A stretch of 64,000 nucleotides of DNA from Sphingomonas azotifigens NBRC 15497 (GCF_002091475.1 NZ_BCTR01000014.1:1-64000); one strand, 5' to 3'. Positions 34,681-43,847 are shown, numbered from the stretch's first letter. The notes: generated by a model not told the origin, from the sequence alone. Made by a program: numbers and translations.

Positions 34681-35877
34681 TCAGAGTCCCAACACGCTCT
34701 TGGCGATAATGTTCTTCTGGATCTCGTTCGCGCCGCCGTAGATCGAAACCGCGCGCTTGGAGAAATAGAAGGGTGCGGCCGTGCCGATCCAGCTGTCGGG
34801 CGCGCCCGCGCGGTGATCGCCTTCGCCATAGCCGGACGGCACCGCCAGCCCGGCCGGGCCTGCCAATTCCAGCAGCAGTTCGGTCATGCGTTGCTGGAGC
34901 TCGCTGCCCCGGATCTTGAGGATCGACGCCGCCGCGGCGGCCCCGCCCCCCTGCGCATCGGCCGCGACCACGCGAAGCTGCGTCAGCTCCAGCGCGCGAA
35001 GCTCCACCTCCACCTCGGCCAGTTTCCACGCCAGCCGCTGCTGTTCCGCCGCGTCGAGCATGCCGCGGGCGGTCAAGTCGGCCTGGAGGTGCCGCAGTTG
35101 GAGCAAGCGCTCCTTCGACAGGCCGATCCGGGCGATGCCGCTGCGCTCGTTGCCGAGGAGGAACTTGGCATAGTCCCAGCCCTTGCCCTCCTCGCCGATC
35201 AGGTTCTCGGTCGGTAGCCGCACATCGTCGAAGAACACCTCGTTGAGATCCTCGACGCCGTCGATCGAGCCGATCGGACGCACCGTGATCCCCGGCGTCT
35301 TCATGTCGAGCAGCAGGAACGAGATGCCCTGCTGCTTCTTCACGTCGGGATTGGTGCGGGCGAGGAGGAACATCCAGTCGGCATATTGCGCCTGGGTGGT
35401 CCAGATCTTCTGCCCGTTTAGCACATAGTGGTCGCCCTCGCGCACCGCGCGGGTCTTCAGGCTGGCAAGATCGGATCCGGAGCCCGGTTCCGAAAAGCCC
35501 TGGCACCACCAGATGTCGAGGTTCGCCGTCGGCTTCAGGAACTTCGCCTTCTGCGACTCGCTGCCGAAGCGGCACAGGATCGGCCCGATCATGTTGATGT
35601 TGAACGGCAGCCACTCGGGCGCATGGGCCAGCGCCATCTCTTCCTGGAAGATGTAGCGCTGGGCCGGCGACCAGCCCATGCCGCCATATTCGACCGGCCA
35701 GTTGATCGTCGCCCAGCCCTGGGCATAGAGAATGCGCTGCCAGGCGACATAGTCGTCGCGGGTCAGGTGGCCGCGATCGATCATCTTGGCGCGCAGTTCC
35801 GGCGTGAGTGCCGATGCGAAAAACGCCCGGACTTCGGCGCGGAAGGCGCGCTCTTCCTCGGTGAAGCTCAGATCCAT
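34681..35877 (-). CDS. Acyl-CoA dehydrogenase, larger subunit of a heteromeric pair
   Basis: A 398-residue ACAD with NWPVEYGGMGWSP, WCQGFSEPGSGSDLASL, LNGQKIWTT and IYGGANEIQKNIIAKSVLGL. The segment LDAAEQQRLAWKLAEVEVEL is typical of this subgroup. ATG 35877 is chosen from homology (MDLSFTEEERAF); upstream in-frame codons exist. The paired smaller subunit follows directly. A candidate operator lies 53 nt upstream, shared with the divergent SnoaL-like gene. Confidence 0.88.
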   Translation of the reverse strand: MDLSFTEEERAFRAEVRAFFASALTPELRAKMIDRGHLTRDDYVAWQRILYAQGWATINWPVEYGGMGWSPAQRYIFQEEMALAHAPEWLPFNINMIGPILCRFGSESQKAKFLKPTANLDIWWCQGFSEPGSGSDLASLKTRAVREGDHYVLNGQKIWTTQAQYADWMFLLARTNPDVKKQQGISFLLLDMKTPGITVRPIGSIDGVEDLNEVFFDDVRLPTENLIGEEGKGWDYAKFLLGNERSGIARIGLSKERLLQLRHLQADLTARGMLDAAEQQRLAWKLAEVEVELRALELTQLRVVAADAQGGGAAAAASILKIRGSELQQRMTELLLELAGPAGLAVPSGYGEGDHRAGAPDSWIGTAAPFYFSKRAVSIYGGANEIQKNIIAKSVLGL

Positions 35878-35929
35878 GGCGAACGCTCTGCCCCTGCCGG
35901 GCAGCGAAATCCATGGCGCCGCCCACTTC

Positions 35930-35943
35930 ATCGTATTCGTGAA
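35930..35943. promoter_or_regulatory. Candidate operator, ATCG-TATTCG-TGAA
   Basis: Dyad-set member in the 137-nt divergent gap, 53 nt from the ACAD start and 71 nt from the SnoaL-like start. Confidence 0.45.
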
Positions 35944-36014
35944 AAGCGGGGGGCGGCAATTGCGGCGGCCGCTGCAAAGGCCGACGATGCCGTCCGATTG
36001 ATGGGAGAGTTTCG

Positions 36015-36569
36015 TTGCGCGACCTGACGCTACCGCACGACCTCGCTGCCTTCGTGCGCGCGCAGAAGGACCGGTTCGAGATCGAACAATGCCTGCTCCG
36101 CTACACCCGCGGCGTCGACCGGTTCGATGTCGCGCTGATGCGTTCTGCCTATCACGACGATGCCTGGGACGAGCACGGCGTCGCCGCGGGCGACCCCGAC
36201 AGCTTCTGCCGCTGGGCGATCGGCTGGCACGGCGATGCGCAGCACAGCCACCACCATTGCATCTCGAACACGACGATCGACCTCGACGGGGACACCGCGC
36301 ACGTCGAGACCTATTATCTGTTCCTGGGCGACAATCGCGAAGGCCCGCCGACCCTGTCCTATGGCCGCTATGTCGACCGGTTCGAGAAGCGCGGCGAGGA
36401 ATGGCGCATCGCGCACCGCGTGTGCATCATCGAATATTCGGGCTATTTCGGCGAGACGCGCGTGCCCGAAGCGGTCCGGGCCCGCATCGCGCTGGGGCCG
36501 CCGAGCCGCGATCGCCAGGACCCTTCCTATCACCGCCCGCTTCGCCATGTCGCCAAACCGGCCGCCTGA
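36015..36569 (+). CDS. SnoaL-like (NTF2-fold) protein
   Basis: A 184-residue NTF2-fold protein. The helix FEIEQCLLRYTRGVDRFDVA and the following LMRSAYHDDAWDEHG are the hallmark of the SnoaL_4 group common in sphingomonad degradation clusters, some members of which isomerise or dehydrate cyclic ketones. The Asp and His residues in YHDDAWDEHG are candidate catalytic groups. Translation probably starts at TTG 36015, preceded by GGGAGAG. It is first in a probable operon with two crotonases. A second SnoaL-like gene is at 57850. Confidence 0.82.
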   Translation: MRDLTLPHDLAAFVRAQKDRFEIEQCLLRYTRGVDRFDVALMRSAYHDDAWDEHGVAAGDPDSFCRWAIGWHGDAQHSHHHCISNTTIDLDGDTAHVETYYLFLGDNREGPPTLSYGRYVDRFEKRGEEWRIAHRVCIIEYSGYFGETRVPEAVRARIALGPPSRDRQDPSYHRPLRHVAKPAA

Positions 36570-36638
36570 CGCTTGCTACGCTCCGCCGATCGGCAGCAGA
36601 ACCACCAACGGCCAACCGGCAGGGACAGGAAATAGGCG

Positions 36639-37412
36639 ATGACCATCGAATACTCGGTTGAAGGCGGCGTTGCGCGGCTCGTCATGAACCGGCCGGAACG
36701 GCGCAATGCGCTCGATGCCACGATGCGCGTGGAGATGGCGGACCGCGTCGACCAGGCCGCCGCAGATCCGGCCGTCCGCGTGCTGATGATAGAAGCCACA
36801 GGCGCGCATTTCTGCTCGGGTGCCGATCTCGGGCAGTTCAAGGGCGAATCCATTCCGTCCTCGCGCCGCCGCATGCAGCATGGCGGCCTGCGGCTGGTGC
36901 GCGGGCTTTGGGAGATGGAAAAGCCGGTGGTAGCGCTCGTCCGCGGTGCGGCGATCGGGCTGGGTGCCGCCATCGCGCTCGCCTGCGATCAGGTGCTTGC
37001 CGATTCCACCGCGCGCTATGCCTTCACCTATGCGCGGGTCGGGCTCGTGCCTGATACCGGCGCGGCCTATCTGCTGACGCGGCAGATGGGGTTGCTGCGC
37101 GCGAAATCGCTGCTGTTCTCCAGCCGCTTCGTCGGCGCGGCGGAAGCGCTGTCGCTGGGCCTCGTCAGCGAGGTGATCGAGGACGAGCAACTCGCCGCGC
37201 GGGCGGAGGTGGTCGCGCAGGAACTCGCCGCCGGCCCGACCTTCGGCCTGGGCATGATGAAGCGGCTGCTCCATCGCGCGTCCGACCCCTCCCTCGCAGA
37301 CTTCATGGATTATGAGGCGCTGATTGCGCCCCAGATGCGCTTCACCGAGGATTATGCCGAGGGAACCAGCGCCTTTCGCGAAAAGCGGACACCACAGTTC
37401 AAAGGATATTGA
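36639..37412 (+). CDS. Enoyl-CoA hydratase/isomerase (crotonase family)
   Basis: A 257-residue crotonase with MNRPERRNALD, ATGAHFCSGADLGQF, RGAAIGLGAAIALACD and RVGLVPDTGAAYLL. Asp in the last motif replaces the hydratase Glu, as in PaaG-type isomerases. The ATG follows AGGAAATAGGCG. It lies 69 nt after the SnoaL-like gene and 2 nt before the next crotonase. Confidence 0.87.
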   Translation: MTIEYSVEGGVARLVMNRPERRNALDATMRVEMADRVDQAAADPAVRVLMIEATGAHFCSGADLGQFKGESIPSSRRRMQHGGLRLVRGLWEMEKPVVALVRGAAIGLGAAIALACDQVLADSTARYAFTYARVGLVPDTGAAYLLTRQMGLLRAKSLLFSSRFVGAAEALSLGLVSEVIEDEQLAARAEVVAQELAAGPTFGLGMMKRLLHRASDPSLADFMDYEALIAPQMRFTEDYAEGTSAFREKRTPQFKGY

Positions 37413-37414
37413 AG

Positions 37415-38170
37415 ATGGGCGTGCGGATCGAACGCAACGGGCATGCCGTGGTGGCAACCCTGGACTGGCCGGAGCAGCGCAACGCGATGGGCCCCGACGA
37501 ATGCCGGGAGCTGACCGCGGCACTGACGAACATCGCGGACGATCCCGATATCCACGGGGTCGTGATCACCGGCAACGGCGCCTTCTGCGCCGGCGGCAAC
37601 ATCCGGGGCGCGGTGGCGCGTCGGGAAATGTCGCCCGAGGAGCGCAAGTCGATCGTCTATGCCGCCTATCAGGGCATGATCCGCTCGGTCATCGCCATTC
37701 CCGTGCCGACGGTGGCGGCGGTGGACGGTGCATGCGTGGGGATGGGACTGGACATCGCACTCGCCTGCGACAGCCGTTTCTTCGGTCCGAAGGGCTGGTG
37801 CATCCAGGGCTGGGGCCGGGTCGGGCTGATCCCGGGCACCGGCGGCGAATGGCTGCTGCGGCTGAAGGCGCCCGGCCTGCTGTGGAAGATGCTCGAGGAG
37901 CAGGAACGGATCTACGCCGATGCGGCGGCGGCACTCGGCCTCGCCGAGGTTGCCGGCGAAGACGGTGCCTTGGCCCGCGCGCTGGTCCGGGTCGAGAAGC
38001 TGGCCGCCATGGGGCGCCGCCCGCTCGAAGGCTATGTCGACCTCCACCGCGCCGACCTGCGCGCGGGCTTGGAAGCCCATCTCGAAGCCGCGGTCGATCG
38101 CCAGATCGCGCTGCTGCAGAGCCCCGGCATCACCAACCGCGTCGAGGCCATTCTCGGCAAGGCCGAATGA
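37415..38170 (+). CDS. Enoyl-CoA hydratase/isomerase (crotonase family)
   Basis: A 251-residue crotonase with LDWPEQRNAMG, GNGAFCAGGNIRGA as the oxyanion loop, DGACVGMGLDIALACD, and GWGRVGLIPGTGGEWLL. The C-terminal region beyond residue 190 is atypical and helical. ATG 37415 follows AAAGGATATTG; the TTG at 37409 is an alternative. Exact reaction unknown. It converges on the aldolase gene, 21 nt away. Confidence 0.86.
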   Translation: MGVRIERNGHAVVATLDWPEQRNAMGPDECRELTAALTNIADDPDIHGVVITGNGAFCAGGNIRGAVARREMSPEERKSIVYAAYQGMIRSVIAIPVPTVAAVDGACVGMGLDIALACDSRFFGPKGWCIQGWGRVGLIPGTGGEWLLRLKAPGLLWKMLEEQERIYADAAAALGLAEVAGEDGALARALVRVEKLAAMGRRPLEGYVDLHRADLRAGLEAHLEAAVDRQIALLQSPGITNRVEAILGKAE

Positions 38171-38191
38171 GGTGATCTGGGCGCGGGCGCG

Positions 38192-39343
38192 CTACAGCGT
38201 CGCCCGCGTCCCCAGCACCACCGTCGCCTGGCTCGACAGAACACCGCCATTGCCGTGCGCGACCGCGATGTTCGCGCCGATCTGCCGATCGCCCGCTTCG
38301 CCCCGCAGCTGCCGCGTCGCCTCCACCAGCAGGAACAGGCCGTACATGCCCGGGTGGACGCAGGACAGGCCGCCGCCATTGGTGTTGACCGCCAGCCGCC
38401 CGCCGGGCGCGATGGCGCCGTTCGCGACGAACGGGCCGCCCTCGCCCTTGGCGCAGAAGCCCAGATCTTCCAGGAACAGGATCGGCGTGATCGTGAAGGC
38501 ATCGTAGAGCATCACCACATCGATGTCGCTGATGCCGATGCCCGCCTGCGCGAAGGCCTGCGGACCGGTGATCGCCGCCCCGGTGACCGTCAGGTCCGGC
38601 ATCGCACTGATCTCGCGATGGGTGACGACGCTGGCGGCGCCGAGCACGAAGACCGGCGGCTTCGCGCAGTCCTTCGCGCGATCGGCGCGGGTCATCACGA
38701 TCGCGGCGGCCCCGTCGTTGAACAGGCACGCATCGCGCACGCTGAGCGGATCGGAGAGCATTCGCGCGCCGAGCACGTCCTCGATCGTCAGCGGATCGCG
38801 CACGGCCGCCTCGGGGTTCAACTGCGCCCAGCGCCGCGCCGCCACCGCGACCTCCGCGAGATCGCGCCGCGTCGTGCCATAGAGGTGCATGTGGCGGCTG
38901 GCGGCAAGCGCATAGGAGGAAGCGGGCGCGATCGGGCGATAGGGCGCCTCCCACACGCTCTGCCGCGACATGCCCACCGCGCCGGGCGGGTTGCTCGCGG
39001 GGTTCGATCCATAGGTGATCAGCGCGCAGTCGATCAGCCCGGCGTCGAGCGCGAGTGCCGCCTGCTGCGCATAGATCTCGAAGGCGGAGCCGCCGGTGCG
39101 GTTGCAGTCCGTCACCCGCGGCTGGATGCCGAGATATTCGGCCAGTTCCAGCCCGCCAAGCACCTCATAGGGGGCGGAGGTGTAGATCGCATCGACGTCG
39201 GCCAGCGTGAGACCGGCATCGTCGAGCGCCATCAGCGACGCCCGCGCCGCCATGTCGACAGCGGAAACGCCCGGGCAGCGGCCGATCCCATAAGTGGCGG
39301 CGCCGACGATCGCGGCACGCCCGCGCGGAAAGCCATTCGTCAT
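38192..39343 (-). CDS. Lipid-transfer/thiolase-fold protein, probable side-chain retro-aldolase (Ltp2-like)
   Basis: A 383-residue thiolase-superfamily protein without the canonical nucleophile; the region near residue 79 reads DCNRTGGSAFEI rather than a Cys-centred CxSG loop. MLYDAFTITPILFLEDLGFC and NTNGGGLSCVHPGMYG are typical of the SCP-x/Ltp group. In actinobacteria, Ltp2 with a DUF35 partner cleaves the C17 side chain of steroids by retro-aldol reaction. The DUF35 gene lies 4 nt upstream here, which supports that role. The cleaved product would be a ketone plus a short acyl-CoA. ATG 39343 follows GGAG. Confidence 0.85.
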   Translation of the reverse strand: MTNGFPRGRAAIVGAATYGIGRCPGVSAVDMAARASLMALDDAGLTLADVDAIYTSAPYEVLGGLELAEYLGIQPRVTDCNRTGGSAFEIYAQQAALALDAGLIDCALITYGSNPASNPPGAVGMSRQSVWEAPYRPIAPASSYALAASRHMHLYGTTRRDLAEVAVAARRWAQLNPEAAVRDPLTIEDVLGARMLSDPLSVRDACLFNDGAAAIVMTRADRAKDCAKPPVFVLGAASVVTHREISAMPDLTVTGAAITGPQAFAQAGIGISDIDVVMLYDAFTITPILFLEDLGFCAKGEGGPFVANGAIAPGGRLAVNTNGGGLSCVHPGMYGLFLLVEATRQLRGEAGDRQIGANIAVAHGNGGVLSSQATVVLGTRATL

Positions 39344-39347
39344 CGTT

Positions 39348-39716
39348 TCACTCCGCCACGAAAACCAGCCGCGACCCGGCCTCGCCATGATCGATCCTTG
39401 CCCGCACCGGCATGCCGATCGTCACCGTCTCGGGTGCGATATCGACCACCTCGCTCATCAGGCGGACGCCTTCGGCCAGGTCGATCAGCGCCACGCTGTA
39501 GCTGGGCTCCGGCGGCTTGCGGCGCACCACCGTCGTCGCGTGGACGGTGCCGCGGCCCGATGCTTCCACCCAGTCGAGGTCCTGCGCACCGGTGCCGGGT
39601 GCCGCCACGCGCGGATAGAAGACGAATTGCCCGGTCGACCGGCTGCGCTGCAGCATCAGCCTGCCCACCGCCAGATGTGCCTGCCATTCCTGTACCGGTC
39701 GCAGATCCTCGCTCAT
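39348..39716 (-). CDS. DUF35/OB-fold partner of the thiolase-fold aldolase, without zinc cysteines
   Basis: A 122-residue OB-fold protein of the DUF35 family: LQRSRSTGQFVFYPR at the position of the N-terminal zinc ribbon, then WVEASGRGTVHATTVV and YSVALIDLAEGVRLMSEVV. Family members usually carry four Cys (CxxC twice) in the ribbon; this protein has no Cys at all. In steroid degradation the DUF35 partner activates Ltp2 and connects it to the hydratase. ATG 39716 follows GGAAAG. A dyad lies 88 nt upstream. Confidence 0.86.
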   Translation of the reverse strand: MSEDLRPVQEWQAHLAVGRLMLQRSRSTGQFVFYPRVAAPGTGAQDLDWVEASGRGTVHATTVVRRKPPEPSYSVALIDLAEGVRLMSEVVDIAPETVTIGMPVRARIDHGEAGSRLVFVAE

Positions 39717-39803
39717 TCGCAGCGCTTTCCTTCGACATGGGTGATCCGATCGCGGACGTTCCTTCACCGCAGCGCGGGCGACGTCAAAGGCGGGGCCGGC
39801 ATC

Positions 39804-39817
39804 ATCATGAGTGCGAT
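39804..39817. promoter_or_regulatory. Candidate operator, ATCA-TGAGTG-CGAT
   Basis: Dyad-set member in the 200-nt divergent gap between the DUF35 gene (start 39716) and the thiolase (start 39917), roughly in the middle. Confidence 0.45.
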
Positions 39818-39916
39818 CTCCGGGCCCGAGGCCGGGTTCGGGCGCCGCCGGGGCTGGCACGCGGCGCACGCCGACCCTAGTCGCATGGTGTACGCATTCA
39901 CCAGGATGATCTGACC

Positions 39917-41095
39917 ATGAAAGAAGCCGCGATCGTCGCTACCGCCCGCACGCCCATCGGCAAGGCATTCCGGGGCGCATTGAACAACGTCCATGGCGCC
40001 ACCCTCGCCGCGCATGTCATCAAGGCGGCGGTCGAACGGGCGCGGCTCGATCCTGCCGAGGTGAGCGACGTGCTGCTGGGTGCGGCCCGGATCGAAGGTG
40101 CGGTGGGGAACAATGTCGCGCGCCAGGCCGCCATCCGCGCCGGCCTGCCGGACAGCGTGCCGGGCGTGTCGCTCGATCGGAAATGCTCCTCGGGCCTGCA
40201 GACGATCGCCATGGCGGCGCAGCGCATCCGCGCCGGCGAAGGCGGCATCATGATCGCCGGCGGCCTCGACTCGGTATCGCTGGTCGAGCCGCACCGGAAC
40301 GTCTTCCGCTTCGAGGACGAATGGCTCGCCGCGGAACGCCCCGACGTCTATCTTCCGATGATCGACACGGCCGACATCGTCGCGCGTCGCTATGGCATCA
40401 CCCGCGAGGCGCAGGACGCTTATGCCGTCGAAAGCCAGCGGCGCACCGCCGCCGCGCAGGAAGCCGGCCGGCTCAGCGAGGAAATCGTCCCCATCACCGC
40501 GGTGAAGAACGTGGTCGACAAGAGCGGGCAGATCATCGGCCAGGAAGAAGTCACGCTCACCCGCGACGAGGGCAACCGCCCCGGCACGACGATCGAGGAT
40601 CTCGCGCGGCTGAAGCCGATCCGCGAGAACGGCTTCGTCACCGCCGGCAACGCCAGCCAGCTCTCCGACGGCGCCAGCGTCTGCGTCGTCATGGACGCGG
40701 ACGAGGCGAGCCGGCGCGGCCTGCCGATCCTGGGCCTCTATCGCGGCTTCGAGGCGGTAGGCTGCGCGCCCGACGAGATGGGGATCGGCCCGGTGCTGGC
40801 GGTGCCCAGGCTGCTCGAGCGCCTGGGCCTCACCATCGCCGATATCGACCTGTGGGAACTGAACGAGGCATTCGCCAGCCAGGTGCTCTACTGTCGCGAC
40901 ACGCTGGGCCTGCCGCAGGACCGGTTCAACGTCGACGGCGGTGCCATTTCGATCGGCCACCCCTATGGCATGTCGGGCTCGCGCCTTGCCGGCCATGCGC
41001 TCATCGAGGGCAAGCGGCGCGGCGCCAAGCGCGTGGTGACGACGATGTGCGTCGGCGGGGGCATGGGCGCCGCCGCGGTGTTCGAGATCGCCTGA
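39917..41095 (+). CDS. Acetyl-CoA C-acyltransferase (thiolase, FadA type)
   Basis: A 392-residue degradative thiolase. [14 protein letters not shown] opens the chain, RKCSSGLQ near residue 90 carries the acyl-accepting Cys, NEAFASQ and [10 protein letters not shown] (His) form the active site, and CVGGGMGAA holds the second Cys. It cleaves 3-ketoacyl-CoA with CoA to release acetyl- or propionyl-CoA. It stands alone before the P450 gene, from which a candidate operator separates it. Confidence 0.94.
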   Translation: MKEAAIVATARTPIGKAFRGALNNVHGATLAAHVIKAAVERARLDPAEVSDVLLGAARIEGAVGNNVARQAAIRAGLPDSVPGVSLDRKCSSGLQTIAMAAQRIRAGEGGIMIAGGLDSVSLVEPHRNVFRFEDEWLAAERPDVYLPMIDTADIVARRYGITREAQDAYAVESQRRTAAAQEAGRLSEEIVPITAVKNVVDKSGQIIGQEEVTLTRDEGNRPGTTIEDLARLKPIRENGFVTAGNASQLSDGASVCVVMDADEASRRGLPILGLYRGFEAVGCAPDEMGIGPVLAVPRLLERLGLTIADIDLWELNEAFASQVLYCRDTLGLPQDRFNVDGGAISIGHPYGMSGSRLAGHALIEGKRRGAKRVVTTMCVGGGMGAAAVFEIA

Positions 41096-41114
41096 CCTGC
41101 GTCCCCGGCGCCTT

Positions 41115-41128
41115 ATCACAGACGGGAT
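41115..41128. promoter_or_regulatory. Candidate operator, ATCA-CAGACG-GGAT
   Basis: Dyad-set member in the 108-nt gap between the thiolase stop and the first P450, ending 75 nt before the ATG at 41204. Confidence 0.42.
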
Positions 41129-41203
41129 ATCACCCGCCCGCGTTTGAGCCGCCCGGCGCCGGGGCGTAGGTTGCCCGGCAACGCACTGCGTTGCGAGGAA
41201 ATC

Positions 41204-42463
41204 ATGGCAACACTACCGAAAATCCGCGACTTCGACGATCCGGCCTATAATCCGATGGAGCTCGACGCCCTGTCGTTCGGGCGGCACGAGGATCCCTATC
41301 CGCTCTACCATCGCATGCGTGCCGAAGGCCCGGTCCATCCGATCAGCTTCCGCGAGGCGGTGGGCCTGCCGGACAAGGTCTTTGGCGGCCGGCGGTCGTT
41401 CTGCGTGGTCGGGTTCGAGGAAGCCAGCAAGATCCTGGTCGATCCGGTCAACTTCTCGAACAAGGCCTATGGCGAGAATCTCGGCCGCGCCTTCGGCCAG
41501 TCGATCACGATCATGGACCCGCCCGACCATACGCCGTGGCGGCGGATCTTCCAGAAGATCTTCCTGCCGCAATATGTGACCCAATGGGGCGACACCATCG
41601 TCGATCCGGTGGTGGACCAGCTGATGTCCGCCTTCCAGCCGACCGGCCGCGCCGACCTCGTCGCGCAGTTCACCCACCTCTACCCGTTCCACGTGATCTA
41701 CGAGCAGCTCGCCCTGCCCAAGGACGATATCGACCTGTTCCACAAGCTGGCGATCGCGCAGACCGACTATGTCAACATGGACAAGGCGGTGGAGGCCGGC
41801 GAAAAGCTGGGCGAATATTTCAAGGCGATCGTCGATCAGCGCCGCGCGGAACCGGGCGACGATCTGATCACCCGCCTGGCGCTGACCGAGGTTGAGGGCC
41901 AGTTTCTCCCCGAAGAGGTGCTGATCTCGTTCCTGCGCCAGCTGATGAACGCCGCCGGCGACACCACCTATCGCGGCACCAGCGTGCTGCTGACCGCTCT
42001 GCTTCAGAATCCCGAGCAGCTGGAAGCCATCCGCCAGGACCGCGCACTGATCCCGGCCGCGATCGAGGAAGCGCTGCGCTGGGACGGCCCGGTAGGCATG
42101 CTGATGCGGACCGCGGTCAACGACCTGGAACTCGGCGGCACGTTCGTACCTGCCGGTTCGATGGTCTTCGTGCTCGCCGCCGCCGTCAACCGCGATCCCG
42201 CGATCTGGCCCGAACCGGACCGGTTCGACATCTTCCGCGCGAAGAAGCCGCACTTCTCGTTCGCCCGCGGGCCGCACATGTGCGTCGGCCAGCATCTGGC
42301 CCGCGTGGAGATGACACGGGCGCTGCATGCCGTGCTCGACCGCCTGGCCGGTCTCCGGCTCGATCCGGACATGCCGCCGCCCCAGCTTCGCGGCGCGATG
42401 ATGCGCGTGCCCGACCATATCCATGTGCGCTTCGAGCCGAACGGATCGCCGCCGCCTCGCTGA
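41204..42463 (+). CDS. Cytochrome P450
   Basis: A 419-residue soluble bacterial P450. The I-helix motif AAGDTTYRGT near residue 255 carries the oxygen-activating Thr, EEALRW fits the K-helix ExxR motif, and the haem loop FSFARGPHMCVGQHLAR places the ligand Cys near residue 358. It would hydroxylate the growth substrate using electrons from a ferredoxin, plausibly the one at 45807. The ATG follows GAGGAAATC. It is 43 nt before a second, quite different P450. The P450 family was not assigned. Confidence 0.92.
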   Translation: MATLPKIRDFDDPAYNPMELDALSFGRHEDPYPLYHRMRAEGPVHPISFREAVGLPDKVFGGRRSFCVVGFEEASKILVDPVNFSNKAYGENLGRAFGQSITIMDPPDHTPWRRIFQKIFLPQYVTQWGDTIVDPVVDQLMSAFQPTGRADLVAQFTHLYPFHVIYEQLALPKDDIDLFHKLAIAQTDYVNMDKAVEAGEKLGEYFKAIVDQRRAEPGDDLITRLALTEVEGQFLPEEVLISFLRQLMNAAGDTTYRGTSVLLTALLQNPEQLEAIRQDRALIPAAIEEALRWDGPVGMLMRTAVNDLELGGTFVPAGSMVFVLAAAVNRDPAIWPEPDRFDIFRAKKPHFSFARGPHMCVGQHLARVEMTRALHAVLDRLAGLRLDPDMPPPQLRGAMMRVPDHIHVRFEPNGSPPPR

Positions 42464-42506
42464 AGCGCGCAGCGAAAATTACCGACGAAACTGTTAGGAG
42501 AGATCC

Positions 42507-43730
42507 GTGACCCGCACCCCCGTAATGGATCGTATCACCGTCCCCAGGCCGGAAAACGTGCCGGCCGATCGCGTCGTGGACATTGACTATTACAACCTGG
42601 TCCACGGCGACGAGGACGTGCACCTCGCCTGGAAACGCCTGCAGGACGGGCCCGACATCGTGTGGACCCCGCACAATGGCGGCCACTGGATCTTCACGCG
42701 CTTCGAAGACATCAAGGCCGCGCAGACCGACCATGCCCATTTCTCGATGCGGAGCATCGGCGCGCCCTATTCCCCCACCAATTTCAAGCCGCTCAATCTC
42801 GATCCGCCCGAGCATGCGCCCTATCGCCGGCTGATCATGCCGCACTTCCTGCCCAAGCAGGTCGATCGCCTGGAAGGCGTCGCCCGCCAGACCGCGATCG
42901 AGCTGATCGAAGGCTTTGCCGACGCCGGGCACTGCGAGTTCATCACCGATTTCGCCAAGATCCTGCCCGTCACCGTCTTTCTCGGGCTGATCGACCTGCC
43001 GATGTCGGATCGCGACCAGATCCAGCCCTATGCGGACCAGGCCACGCGCGGCACCCAGGAAGAGCGGGCGAACGCCCACCGCCAGATGGCCGCCTATCTC
43101 AGCGCAAGGCTCGACGAACGCATCGCCGCTCCCGGCGACGACCTGTTCGGGCAGATCATCAAGGCGGAGGTCGATGGCGCTCCGATCACCCGCGCCGATC
43201 TGATGAGCATCTGCCTGCTGCTGCTGTTCGGCGGCCTGGACACCGTCGCCTCGATGCTGGGCTTTATCGCGCGCTTCCTCGCGATGAATCCCGATCATCG
43301 GCGCCAGCTCGCCGAACGGATCGACGATGTACCGTTCATCCGGCATGCGGTGGAGGAGTTGATCCGCCGCCACGGCGTCGCCAACACCAGTCGCGTCGTG
43401 ACGATGGACTATGCGTACAAGGACGTGCTGCTGCGCGAGGGCGACATCGTGCAGGCGCCCAACCTGTTCGCCGGGCTGGACGACCGGGTGGTCCCGAACC
43501 CGCTGACGGTCGACTTCTCCCGCAAGTTTCCGATTCCCCATGCCGCGTTCGGGAACGGTCCGCACACCTGCCCCGGTGCCGTGCTCGCCCGGCGCGAGAT
43601 CGAAGTGTTTCTGCGCGAATGGCTGCGCCGCATTCCGGACTTCGAGCTGGCGGGACCCGCGCGCATGGCGTCGGGTGCCGTCAACGGCGTGGAGGCGCTG
43701 CCGCTGCGCTGGCCTTCCCAGGGCGGCTGA
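42507..43730 (+). CDS. Cytochrome P450, CYP101-like
   Basis: A 407-residue P450 with GGLDTVASMLG as the I-helix, EELIRR as ExxR, and haem loop FGNGPHTCPGAVLARREIEV with Cys near residue 355. The end, LREWLRRIPDFELAG to VEALPLRW, parallels P450cam (CYP101), where EWLTRIPDF and LPLVW occur. CYP101 enzymes oxidise camphor, ionones and other terpenoids. The GTG at 42507 follows AGGAG. The putidaredoxin-like ferredoxin at 45807 is the natural partner. A close relative is truncated at the right edge of the window. Confidence 0.91.
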   Translation: MTRTPVMDRITVPRPENVPADRVVDIDYYNLVHGDEDVHLAWKRLQDGPDIVWTPHNGGHWIFTRFEDIKAAQTDHAHFSMRSIGAPYSPTNFKPLNLDPPEHAPYRRLIMPHFLPKQVDRLEGVARQTAIELIEGFADAGHCEFITDFAKILPVTVFLGLIDLPMSDRDQIQPYADQATRGTQEERANAHRQMAAYLSARLDERIAAPGDDLFGQIIKAEVDGAPITRADLMSICLLLLFGGLDTVASMLGFIARFLAMNPDHRRQLAERIDDVPFIRHAVEELIRRHGVANTSRVVTMDYAYKDVLLREGDIVQAPNLFAGLDDRVVPNPLTVDFSRKFPIPHAAFGNGPHTCPGAVLARREIEVFLREWLRRIPDFELAGPARMASGAVNGVEALPLRWPSQGG

Positions 43731-43749
43731 GGACCCATCGCTGCCCCAT

Positions 43750-43847
43750 ATCGTCACCCCGGCGAAAGCCGGGGTCCATTGGGGTCTCGCTGTCGGCTTT
43801 CACGGTGACCGGGAGGCGAATGGATCCCGGCTTTCGCCGGGATGACG
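43750..43847. repeat. Intergenic palindromic repeat, copy 2
   Basis: Second copy of the element at 15801-15898. The outer arms are the same (GTCACCCCGGCGAAAGCCGG and GATCCCGGCTTTCGCCGGGA ending GATGAC) with a diverged centre. It again lies between convergent genes, here the P450 and the Nudix hydrolase. Confidence 0.85.
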
